From assembly GCA_003024785.1 (NCBI GenBank), contig PUQB01000090.1, positions 1-64,000 on the forward strand: a stretch of DNA of 64,000 nucleotides. Direction: 5' to 3'. The notes under the pieces were generated by a model. It ran no database searches. It worked only from the letters and a program-made list of their open reading frames with translations, and was not told the origin of the DNA. This document shows, in pieces, positions 1-10,556 of this stretch; the stretch's first letter is position 1, and every line of letters starts with the position of its first letter. The translations under genes were made by a program, and so were the position numbers. The stretch is from Selaginella tamariscina (lineage: Eukaryota; Streptophyta; Lycopodiopsida; Selaginellales; Selaginellaceae).

Positions 1-1
1 T

Positions 2-400
2 ATGAAACAGGTGGCCGGGAAACTCAAATTGGAATTAGCTCAATTCGCGGAATCAGAAGCCTTTGCACAATTCGCCTCTGATCTCGATAAAGCTACTCGC
101 AACCAATTGGCGAGGGGTCAGAGATTGCGTGAGTTGCTTAAGCAATCCCAATCAGCGCCCTTGTCGGTAGAAGAACAAGTGGCTACTACTTATGCCGGAG
201 CCAGCGGATGCTTGGATGCATCAGAGATTGGACAAGTTCAAGAATTTCTTGCCCAGTTGCGCGAATATTTGGTAACTAATAAACCCGAGTTTACAGAAAT
301 CATACGCTCCACTAAAACGTTTACGGAACGGGCAGAAGCCCTTCTGAAGGAAGCTATTAAGGAGCATACTGAGTCCTCCCTGCCCCAGAAACAGGTATAA
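2..400 (+). CDS. atpA: ATP synthase CF1 subunit alpha, C-terminal part (plastid)
   Basis: The reading frame is open from the window edge to a TAA at 398-400, and its 132 residues match the C-terminal domain of the plastid ATP synthase alpha subunit. Recognisable stretches are [33 protein letters not shown] and [14 protein letters not shown]. The subunit is part of the stromal CF1 head that makes ATP. The gene begins left of the window, so the ATG at position 2 is an internal Met. A few residues differ from the usual ones in the C-to-U direction (for example Ser in AESEAF, usually Leu), as expected of an edited lycophyte plastid gene. In the usual gene order atpF and atpH lie upstream, off the window. 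Confidence 0.95.
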   Translation: MKQVAGKLKLELAQFAESEAFAQFASDLDKATRNQLARGQRLRELLKQSQSAPLSVEEQVATTYAGASGCLDASEIGQVQEFLAQLREYLVTNKPEFTEIIRSTKTFTERAEALLKEAIKEHTESSLPQKQV

Positions 401-2059
401 ACGGATGAACCTATTGCTTTGGGGAATCAAATACGGTACGGGGGCTGAGGATGCGCGGCGGTAACACCAACACGATGAAGAACGAACAGATCCAGAGACA
501 ACCGTATAAGCTTTCTTCGACTCTATACCCACAGGTCTACGGCATATGTCGTCTGCGGTGGTTCGGTTGAAGGAGTCGGAGCATGTACTACGAACGAAAG
601 TGGTTCGCGGAATAGCCGTTAAGTTATATCAATCTTTTGATTTGCCTGCCGCGGCGTCGCACCAGAGTCGGCAAGGGCTGACCACCGATGCGTCGGTTCC
701 CAAACATTGGGAGTTTCGGACCGAAATAAGAAATTTGTGATGGCGGATCACGCCCCCCCTTCCTACGATTAGTCCTTTCACGCGATACGACAGCAGCTAC
801 GGTTCTCTTGCGACGCATTTACGTAGTGTAACTAGCCGCCCCCGCGGGATAAACGGAATTGCCAATCTGTAAGTACCGGCTGATCCGCCGTACCGGATAG
901 ACTGGTCGTATGAAACGACTTACGTTTCTGACGCCGGACCGCACCTTCCGCCGTTATTCAGCAGTAACGACGTCGTAACTGCTTCCGATTGTTCGTTCCG
1001 CGGCGGGGCGGAAATCGTTATTACTACTTCGCCGGGCCGGTGCGACGAGAAAAGGGGTCGCCCCGGCGGCAGGGGTGCTCTGCACGGCGGGATGATGACC
1101 TACTTCCGGGAATCCGGAATGGCGGCCAGCGCGATTGCTTCGACTTCAGTTAGCGAATGCGGAATCAATGTGATTATTTCCACTTCCACGTTTGGAAAGT
1201 ACGATTCGTCCGAACTATCATGAATTGCCCTTCCGGGCTGCTAGCGAAGCAATCACTAACGGGCCCGACGCAACGATCGGAACTGAAATGGTAAGCTGCG
1301 CAATAACCTCCGAACCCGTTTCCGAATCCCTCCCTCATCCTAGAACAAGGATCGGTATGAAGTAATGGTCTGTACCAAAAGGGAATAGTAATGATCCATC
1401 ATTTTTCGTTCCCTAGCCGGCGGTGCCCCAACAATTAGTGTCTGGGGGTGAAATGAGCGATAAAGCGACTCGCTAGGGGAGGGGGGGTTGGTCACGTAGC
1501 GGCGGTACAATCTGTCTCTCACTTGAGTTGGGAAAGTTCTTGATCGGGAGCCGCCCGCGGCTAGTACAATAGTAGCAGCGAAAAAGTAGGACTCTGTTGA
1601 ATCGATTTGCCTTTTCCGCAGCGGGACGTAGGCCCGCGGAAAATAGGCTAACGCGATTCAGATGCATCGTCGCGACGGCTCGAAGAGACGGCGAGCGAGA
1701 TGGCACCGATATTGATCGTTCGGATGAGAAATCTATATTCCAGCTATCGCGGCCCCTGCTCGTAAAAAGCTTCCCAGCTTGCCCCGTCGTGTACAGATTT
1801 GTATCAATCGAAATGTGACTCATTCTATGCGTCGCCTGTGCGGAAAGCTGCCAATGTCCGACGAGACGAACGATGGGTCGAATAAAGGGTAAACTCATCG
1901 GCATACGTGATAGATGATGCGGGTGCTACCGTGCCCCGAATCAATCACTCTGACTCATGCGTGGTTGTAGCAGCTACTGCTGTCGGAGCGCCCGGATCCT
2001 GGAGGTAATTAACGCAAACGCCGATGACTATGGTACTGCGATACGCCTTTAGCGGCCCG
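401..2059. other. Plastid intergenic region, no gene recognised
   Basis: In most land plants this position, between the end of atpA and trnS/psbI, holds trnR-UCU, trnG-UCC and ycf12 (psb30). I looked for their conserved arms and for the ycf12 protein on both strands and could not identify any. Short open frames here resemble no family I know. The genes are either lost, as reported for many Selaginella plastid tRNAs, or too altered to recognise by eye. Confidence 0.5.
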
Positions 2060-2160
2060 GGGAAAATTGCCAAGCGGACTCGAGCGGCTGATTCCTAATT
2101 TGTTGCATCGCCCGACGCAATGACTTGAGTCGGCGAGGATTCGAATTATCCGTCTCTTCG
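2060..2160 (+). pseudogene. Degenerate tRNA-Ser(GCU)-like sequence
   Basis: This sits where trnS-GCU lies in other plastomes, next to psbI and in the expected orientation. The D-arm region (GCCAAGCGGACTCGAGC) and a T-arm-like GAGGATTCGAAT resemble plastid tRNA-Ser with a long variable arm. The anticodon loop reads TTCCTAA, giving CCU instead of GCU. The anticodon stem has a mismatch and the T stem does not pair properly. I read it as a decayed or strongly altered trnS. A random resemblance is possible because only about half the positions fit. Confidence 0.4.
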
Positions 2161-2238
2161 GGAGGACCAGCCGGGTGCGCATACTCTAGGCATCAATAGG
2201 CCTCTTGATTATTTTTATCCGACCAATTCCCAATCACC

Positions 2239-2361
2239 TCATTCCTTCCGCCCAGGATTACGCCCAGGATTACGGCCAGGATCGTTTGGTAGGGATCCGG
2301 GGACAAGAGGAGAAACAAAAGAAATAACCGCCGTGTGGACGAGCAACTTTGGAGTAAACGT
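2239..2361 (-). CDS. psbI: Photosystem II reaction centre protein I
   Basis: Read on the minus strand from an ACG codon (2359-2361) to TGA (2239-2241), this encodes a 40-residue protein clearly matching PsbI, a single-helix PSII subunit of the thylakoid membrane. The start FTPKLLVHTAV and end NDPGRNPGR are diagnostic. Most plants have 36 residues. The four extra come from a tandem duplication of a 12-base unit, giving NPGR twice before the terminal KE. The ACG start must be edited to AUG, and several Ser, Pro and His codons fall where Phe, Leu and Tyr are normal, all fixable by C-to-U editing. A longer open frame upstream has no similarity to PsbI. Confidence 0.88.
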   Translation of the reverse strand, partial: TFTPKLLVHTAVISFVSPLVPGSLPNDPGRNPGRNPGRKE

Positions 2362-3092
2362 GACGTAATCTCCGGGATCGTGACCGATAGGGGTAGAATG
2401 GGGTGAATGATCAATCTCTGACTGAATATTCCGATTAATTAATCGCTGAATCCCCACCAAGTCATGTGGGAAAGAGCCCCCCGTCGCCTCCGCGGAACGA
2501 ACGGAATGAGTTCAAACTGCAAAGATTATTGCTCGAGGGCAATCATTTTCGGTACGCAGTTATGTGCGACGCGTGACGAATTAGACGGGAAAGATGCCCG
2601 ACGATCCGTCTGATCGTCCCCCTTTCCTGTTCCTCGCCGACGAGACGTACTATCGCGTCATTCGCAAAGCCCCTGCTCCAAGGGGACCCGGCCCCGGGCG
2701 TGGTCAAATAAAATGAATGCAATGAAGCCTTATCCCGTGTGCGCCTGTACCAAGCAACGAATAAGTAAGTTTCTGATGCGCGCAATCGGTTTGCTGCGTG
2801 ATGGGGGTGCGTGTAAATGATACGGATCAAGCGGGAGGGAAGCCGGCGAGCTCCATCGCCTGCCGTCCCGCTACCATAATCACGATAATCCATCGCGGCA
2901 TCCGTATACAATCACATGGCATTACCGACTCCATTAATTGATGAGCGTGAAGATGCTCCGACCGCCCGCCGGTGCCGCGGGCAGGAGGGGGCGAGGAGCC
3001 GTCAACGAGCTTACGTTTAAATAAATGATTCTTCAATCAAATCGAATGTAAGGGCTCTCTAGGCGATGAACCGGCGCACGATGAGGAAGGTA
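2362..3092. other. psbI-psbK spacer, nothing recognised
   Basis: About 0.73 kb between psbK and psbI on the minus strand. Both genes are normally cotranscribed and closely spaced, so this spacer is long. Open frames on either strand show no family resemblance and look like chance frames of GC-rich sequence. Confidence 0.4.
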
Positions 3093-3227
3093 TTATCGAA
3101 AACTTACAGAGGCTTGCCATGCAGGGGCCAGGGGGAGGGGGAGCAGCGGTGTAATTGGCATTGTATTCGCGGTCGGGTCGGAAGCTGCATAAGCTTCGGG
3201 TGATTTGGCTAAAATGGTGCTCGGCGT
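3093..3227 (-). CDS. psbK: Photosystem II protein K, mature part
   Basis: On the minus strand, ending in TAA at 3093-3095, the frame gives [13 protein letters not shown] followed by a proline/leucine-rich helix and the terminal AWQASVSFR. This matches mature PsbK (usual LAKLPEAYAFxDP and WQAAVSFR), a single-helix core PSII subunit. Nearly every difference is Ser for Leu/Phe or Pro for Leu, so editing would restore the hydrophobic helix. The start is uncertain. The first in-frame ACG (3225-3227) would give only a short presequence, and an in-frame TAG lies further upstream. The normal presequence of about 20 residues is therefore shortened or carries a frame change. Psb K-I neighbours and strand agree with the standard order. 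Confidence 0.75.
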   Translation of the reverse strand, partial: TPSTILAKSPEAYAASDPTANTMPITPLLPLPLAPAWQASVSFR

Positions 3228-3701
3228 GAAACTCCGTATAGATATCTAACGTAACTGGCGTTTCTGGTCCCCTCCGGGCAGTAGGGCTTGTTGCAAGAGT
3301 CCACAGCGCGGAAAGGACCCGCCCTAACGAAATCAGGTGATAGCGCGAGCCCCTCCCCCGTTAATGTAGTACTTGAACCCGCCCGGCACATGTTTATACG
3401 GGCTCACCGCTACTCCCACCTAGCGAATCCCCTCCCGGGGATGCTCGATATCAACTACGTGCCGTGCCGGGCACCCCACCCCGGTTCCGCATTCCGTACC
3501 TCTCTGCTCTCATAATAAAGTTATTCATAGCGTTCAACAATCTATCCGTCCCATCTGCGCAAACAGTAATAAAGAATGCTTAGGTTCCGTGGAAGGGTCC
3601 TGCGCGGCTAAGTACTGGCACGAATATAAAATTGACGATTCGGCAACGACCCCACCGCCAAGAGTGCTAAGCAGCATCGGCGGGTGCGCGTTTTTTTGTC
3701 A

Positions 3702-3773
3702 CGGGGTGCGCCCAAGCGGTAAGGCAACCTATTTTTACCTCGTCATACGGAGGTTCGAGTCCTTCCGTCCCAT
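3702..3773 (+). tRNA. trnQ: tRNA-Gln(UUG)-like gene with altered anticodon arm
   Basis: It lies between psbK and chlB, where trnQ-UUG belongs, in the right orientation and with the normal 72-base length. The D arm, variable loop and T arm (GGAGGTTCGAGTCCTTC) match plastid trnQ, and the acceptor closes if C1 is edited to U. The anticodon loop reads TTTTTAC where TTTTGGT is expected, so the anticodon would be UUU, and the two sides of the anticodon stem (ACCTA and CTCGT) do not pair. Either the gene is decaying or its arm depends on changes I cannot see. Its function is doubtful. Confidence 0.55.
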
Positions 3774-3991
3774 CCCTCTTTTCTCCCCTCCTCATTCCTG
3801 GGCGAACGGCGGGAAGAAGCTACTTATCAGAAAAACTGGTGGCTTGTTGCTCCCGCGCCAGGTCTAATTCATCCTACGGACCACGAATAAGCAACGCCAG
3901 GTTCCCGACGTGCGCGACGGATAAGGTATTATGGCAAGTGGAGTGGCTGCGGGGTAGAATGAAAGGGGAATGGAGAAAAAGAATCTTCCTC

Positions 3992-5521
3992 ACGAAACCA
4001 GCTCATCGGGTGCACGCGGGCCCCGCCCATATCGGAACCCCTCGAATAGCCAGCTCCTCCAAAAACGCACACGCTACTACGCATGCCCCTTTGGGAGATG
4101 ACTATTCCAATGTGATGCGCCCCGCGCTAGAAAGGGATAGAGATTTCACCCCTGTGACCGCCAGCACGGTAGATCGCCGTGTGCTGGCACGCGGGTCCCA
4201 AGAGGAAGTTGTCGAGAATACTACCCAAAAGGGTAACGTCCCGATTCAATTACACCAACACCCACCTGTACCTCCAGCATCCAGGAGGATCTGCAACACT
4301 TTGTGCGTGGAGCATCTATCACTTCCGATTCCGACGCGATTCCTGCGGATGTGAACCATTATCGGGTAGATGAATCTCAGGCAGCAGATGGTACTTCGGA
4401 ACAAGCGATTCGGCATCATCCAAATAAGGCTCGTAGGCAGGGAACTTTAGTCAATGTACCCTCTGCAAATACTATTGGTACCCGGGTTCCCACAATCAAC
4501 ACGATTGCCGTGAATGGAAACGCTCGTTACGGGGTATAGGCATCGGGATCAACCAAATAGTTCCCGAGGGAGCACTTATAGGAAATCCCCACAATCCACC
4601 GAAAGCTCGGTTTAACCCCGTACCTCACCGGGAAGTGGGTCTAATGGCAGCAGTTTATTCGGATGAAGAATTTGGGACGCCCTGCATATCCACGACTCCC
4701 GCGGGGATCGTGGAGACAGCTGAATGGATACGACAGACGCAGGAGCGCGTTGGTAAACGGTCTCCCGCCTCCCTCGAAGAAAAAGTCGATCACGAACTTT
4801 ATATCGATCAACAAACCGGATCTGTCTCCCAAGCTGCTCAAGTCCCATCGATCGCCAGAACTCGGTGGGAAAAAGGGCAGTGGTTTTTGGCGATGCAACC
4901 CATGCCACTGCAACGACCAAGGTACCTTCCAGAGAAATGGGGATTCGCGTATGCCGCGCGGGCACCTATTGTAAACATGATGCAGAATGGTCTAACGAAC
5001 AGGTCCGAGGCTTTTGCGACGAAATACCTGTCACGGATGATCATACTGAAGTGGGAGATACGATCGGCGTGGAACCACCCGCCATATCTGGTACTCAAAT
5101 GGAACGTCATGTAGGTAAACGCCTTGATATCCCCCGCGGAGTTACTCCTTCACCGGCCCACATCCAAAATTTCCCATCGGGATATCGACCTTTCCCGGGT
5201 TACGAAGGTACTAATCAAATAGCCGACTCGGTTTACAACCCTCACACCCTTGGCACGGAAGACCATCTCCCGGATATCTTCGGTGGTCATGATATCGAGG
5301 GAGTTACCGAATCGTTGCCGACGGAGCAAGATTCGCCGATTCGGAATCCCGAGAGTCAATTAAAACCGAGTCAAATTCCTAGATCTGTCAGAGGCAAAAC
5401 CAAGGTAAAGACCGAAGAGTCCGCGAGAAGGAACGGGATTACGCACATTACTATCGAAGTAATGTACGCAGCCAGAGAAATTTTAGGTACTCGAAGCGCG
5501 AGAAATACCAACGTCGGCTGA
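3992..5521 (+). pseudogene. chlB: Light-independent protochlorophyllide reductase subunit B, frameshifted
   Basis: ChlB is part of the dark-operative protochlorophyllide reductase, which makes chlorophyllide without light. The sequence is followed from an ACG start (3992-3994, needs editing) to TGA (5519-5521). Characteristic stretches include [61 protein letters not shown] and [12 protein letters not shown]. The homologous reading moves through frames 2, 1, 3 and back to 2, with breaks near 4227-4239, 4477-4495 and 4834-4852. Each break sits at a short deletion relative to other ChlBs. Dozens of Ser, Pro, Thr and Arg codons would need C-to-U editing, which cannot repair the frame. It is either a pseudogene or carries sequencing indels. 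The length otherwise fits the family. Confidence 0.88.
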
Positions 5522-6827
5522 AGCCCGTTATCCAATGCCGTGCCTAGCTCTCCAATGGCTATCGTACGGTGCGGAAGTATTTGTGCCACAAATTCTAGCC
5601 GGCGTCCCCCCGCCCCCTTTTGCTTAATGCATTCCCGCCCGCGCGGAAGAACCGTCGTCTGCGCGAGTCACAGCAGACGGACCGACGATGATAAGGCGAC
5701 AGGCTTGTTTCGTACAGGCGGGGTATGTTGCGTCGGCGCGGAGAGCAACATGCGATCCAGCAACGATGACGCAAAACATATTTTGCATTCTACCAGAGCA
5801 CGCGCCCCTACCACCTGCAAAACCGATACCGGGCATTTCTTTCGCATCGAAACAAAGCTCATTGGTCGAATCATCATGATGTTGAATCTTTCGCAATTCA
5901 TTCCAGATCCGCCAGGGGGTGGCTTCAAACAGTTTTGGCTTTACGTAAGGTTGGTACCGATTCGGCGAACCGGGGGCACGGCGGGGAGCTGCGGTGGCAT
6001 ACGATTGGTCTCGTTCGTCAGTCTGCACCCCCTGGATTCAACGGCCTTTCCGCTTGGCCGCCATCATCGTGAGATACAAGAAGGGAGGAGTGAGATAGTT
6101 GCTATGGACCGCGCTCCTCGGGGAGACGAACCCCCGTTGTCGCGCATGATATAGGATAAAGCGCAGAACCGAAACGATCGGGATAAGTCCGAGACCGGTT
6201 GTGGGCGGTGGAGGAGAAGAAGGCTCCTCTCGATGCTGCGGAGTAGTGACTGACTGACTGACTGACTGACTGACCGATACGGCGGATGAGGGGAATTCGA
6301 AATAGCTATATAAGTGGCGAGGGAAGCGATTCGTAGTCCCCGGGCGGGAATCCGCCACGTAAGAATACAAGCCGACTCCCCAAGGGCTGAGCTGCTAACG
6401 CACCACCGGCGCGCCGACCGACTGCTGCCGCCCGCCGTGCTCCGAGGGAGATGATGGTCCTATCCAATAATACATTAGAGATTACGCATCCGGGAATCCC
6501 GTAACCAGACGTGCCGCCGGTTACGCATGAAGGGGATAATCGATTACTTACTGAATCATCGCCATTAAAGCCCAACCCATCAATCGAACCGGATCGGTCG
6601 GCGGAGGGTGGTTTCCGAGGAGGGGTGGGAGCGAGGCCGGGAAGGGCCACGGGATGATTAGCACCAGGCGCCTACTAACCTCAATGCGCGATGTTGGTTC
6701 TCGCCCCCTCCCGACCTCGTTAGGCGGGAAATAATTATCCATCTAATCCCCACGGATTGGAAATCACTTATTATCCTGAGGGGTTACTCGCGTAACGAAG
6801 GGGATTGAAGCTTGGACCACTAGGAAG
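5522..6827. other. chlB-matK spacer
   Basis: This 1.3 kb should contain the 5' exon of trnK-UUU and the 5' part of its group II intron. I find no convincing match to the trnK 5' exon. Overlapping open frames on both strands have no recognisable products. The only clear structure is a short TGAC microsatellite. Confidence 0.4.
6247..6274. repeat. (TGAC)7 microsatellite in plastid spacer
   Basis: Seven perfect copies of TGAC lie in the chlB-matK spacer. Tetranucleotide runs of this length are uncommon in plastid DNA and would be a length-variable marker. Confidence 0.95.
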
Positions 6828-8390
6828 ATGCGGATTAAGAATATTCGGTGGCAGCAACACTCTTTGCACTCACCTCTTCTCCGTGACGATACCTATACAA
6901 TCGCATTTCTGGATCGGTCTTCCGCCGACGGCAGTAAGCTCGATTCGAAGCGGCAAGGCTTCGAGGGTCCAAATAAAAAGCGTTCTAGTTCCGCGACCAC
7001 GAAGCGACTGATTAGCAGTGTACGCGGACGATATTCAAGCACTTTTTGCTGCGCAGACAGCGGCAGGGCGGGGGGTTGTAGAAAGCGGTCTTCGCGCGAT
7101 CGTGTGAATATATCTCTGGAACCGGCGAAGGGCCCTCTCATTACGGTTTTGCGACTGCATCGCCTAGCGACGGCGAAGCCTCCCCTATCAACGCGTCAAT
7201 TGAATATTTTTCGATCCATCTATTCTGCGTTCACTCTGATGGAAGACGACTCGCCGCGTTGCCATTGTTCCTTGGACACTGCTGAACCATCCCGCTTCTC
7301 TCATCACCCCGAAACCCTTATCAGAACCCCGCGCCGCCGAATCCAGGATGCCCCTTTATCGTACTTACCACGAGTCACCCTCCACGGGTATCCAGATTTG
7401 GGTGCCCCGAAGGATGCTGTTGCTGGCTGTTCCCCGGTTACGACGAGCGGATCCGTTGTATCTCTGCGGAACCACTGTACGTATGAATTCGGGCGCCGTT
7501 CCGTTCGCGCATACGAGCAGGCTCTGCCACGCGGGAAAGTGTCCCCCCGAACTCGCGCACTCGATAAAACCCGATTTACTCGAAGAGTGATCGGGCGTAT
7601 TGCGACAAAGCTATCCCGCGTTATGAAGTTGCCGTCGCGGGTTGTTACCCTGCTAGGGGAGATCCTTTCCTCCAGGGAGCTCCCTATTCGTTACGCGAGA
7701 GGCATAAATCGTTTCATAATAGCCTTGGAGGCTGCGACCCCGGTTGATAAACGGAGGCACCACTATCCGAGGTTCCGGCGATACCATACTCGCGGGGCGG
7801 CCGCCCACCCTGCCGGCACGGATCGATCGTTCAGAGATTGTTTTGCTTTCCCGTGTTCCGTCTCGGGTACTCGACTCGGGATAAGAAAAGTTCGGGCCAG
7901 AATGACGGGTAACCCCTCTCCCACGGGCGCCCCCGCCAAGGGCTCTCTCGCCGTGGCTCCGACAACAACTTATTTGATTGGATTACCCGCCAGAGATATA
8001 TCTCGCGGTATCTCGGGACGTCCTAAAAGAAGCGAATCGGCCCGCCCGGCCACCCCCCTCGGGGATGATGACGTACTGAATCGGTTCCACCGGGTTCCCG
8101 CAAGCATACATTATTGCGGTGGGCACTCCGACAAGAGAAATGGTTTATATCGAGTGCGACACATATTCCAATTTCCGTGCGCAAAAACCTCGGCCCGTAA
8201 ATATAGAAATACGATACGTATTATGCGGGACGAATACAGTTCGGGAATATTCCGTATATTCCCCCTTTCCGAGGGGCGGGCCTCGTCCTCTACTAGAGTT
8301 CGTTGCCGGGAGAGGACGAATCGGTACTCGGACGCCATTCGGGTTGATTGTTTCGTAAATCATTCACAGAGAAAACCCGCTCCGAACTAG
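6828..8390 (+). CDS. matK: Maturase K (group II intron maturase)
   Basis: A single open frame of 520 codons lies between chlB and psbA, where matK belongs, and has the family's usual length. The N-terminal HSLHSPLLRDDTYTIAF corresponds to the conserved MatK start. The C-terminal domain X is clear: GSLAVAPTTTYLIGLP, DDDVLNRFHRV, GLYRVRHIFQFPCAKTSARK and RNTIRIM. MatK assists splicing of plastid group II introns. Many Pro, Ser, Arg and Thr codons stand where Leu, Phe, Trp and Ile are expected, so editing should be heavy. Normally matK lies inside the trnK intron, but here the trnK exons are missing or decayed, so it appears free-standing. The first Met fits the homology and I keep it as the start. 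Confidence 0.85.
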   Translation: MRIKNIRWQQHSLHSPLLRDDTYTIAFLDRSSADGSKLDSKRQGFEGPNKKRSSSATTKRLISSVRGRYSSTFCCADSGRAGGCRKRSSRDRVNISLEPAKGPLITVLRLHRLATAKPPLSTRQLNIFRSIYSAFTLMEDDSPRCHCSLDTAEPSRFSHHPETLIRTPRRRIQDAPLSYLPRVTLHGYPDLGAPKDAVAGCSPVTTSGSVVSLRNHCTYEFGRRSVRAYEQALPRGKVSPRTRALDKTRFTRRVIGRIATKLSRVMKLPSRVVTLLGEILSSRELPIRYARGINRFIIALEAATPVDKRRHHYPRFRRYHTRGAAAHPAGTDRSFRDCFAFPCSVSGTRLGIRKVRARMTGNPSPTGAPAKGSLAVAPTTTYLIGLPARDISRGISGRPKRSESARPATPLGDDDVLNRFHRVPASIHYCGGHSDKRNGLYRVRHIFQFPCAKTSARKYRNTIRIMRDEYSSGIFRIFPLSEGRASSSTRVRCRERTNRYSDAIRVDCFVNHSQRKPAPN

Positions 8391-10016
<1,626 letters not shown>

Positions 10017-10241
10017 CTAGCATCGTGTTGATGAAGCGTCAGTAGTCGCCACCAGTGCAAGAATTTCATTATTCCCATCCTAGTACTCCGAGTCGTGATT
10101 GGGACCGGGGGTAATGGATGATGGATGGGCCACCCCGGAAGGACGACGGCCCCGTGTCGTGTTTCTCCCGGGGGCCTGATCCGCTCGGGACGAATAGAAG
10201 TAGGAGCTGGCGCGGAAATGGGTAGCGAGTGGGGAGAAGGG

Positions 10242-10315
10242 GCGGACGTAGCCAAGCGGATCAAGGCAGTGGACTGTGGATCCACCATGCGCGGGTTCAA
10301 TTCCCGTCGTTCGCC
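10242..10315 (+). tRNA. trnH: tRNA-His(GUG)
   Basis: A full 74-base cloverleaf: acceptor GCGGACG with CGTTCGC, D arm GCC/GGC, anticodon arm with loop CTGTGGA giving GUG, and T arm GCGGG-TTCAATT-CCCGT. It is nearly identical to plastid trnH and lies downstream of psbA as in other land plants. Confidence 0.95.
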
Positions 10316-10556
10316 TCCAAGGAAAGTATGGGCGCGGAGGAGAGGTCGCAGCTGGGGAAGAGGCGTGTTCCTCCGCGCACGATAACCAACAGATATTTCA
10401 CGAACTATTACTCCTATCGATAATCCCATCTCAGCCGATGCCCCTGTCTGCGTCATCGCTATTATGATGCAATGCACAGTATTTACTCAATCACTCTTTC
10501 ACGGACAAACGATCATCCATCGGAGCTGCTGAGGCGAAACGAGGGGCAAACGAACA

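Noticed and set aside
4838..5110. Minus-strand open frame over chlB
   Set aside because: Shadow of chlB; no similarity of its own. GC-rich composition gives many such frames in 1-24696.
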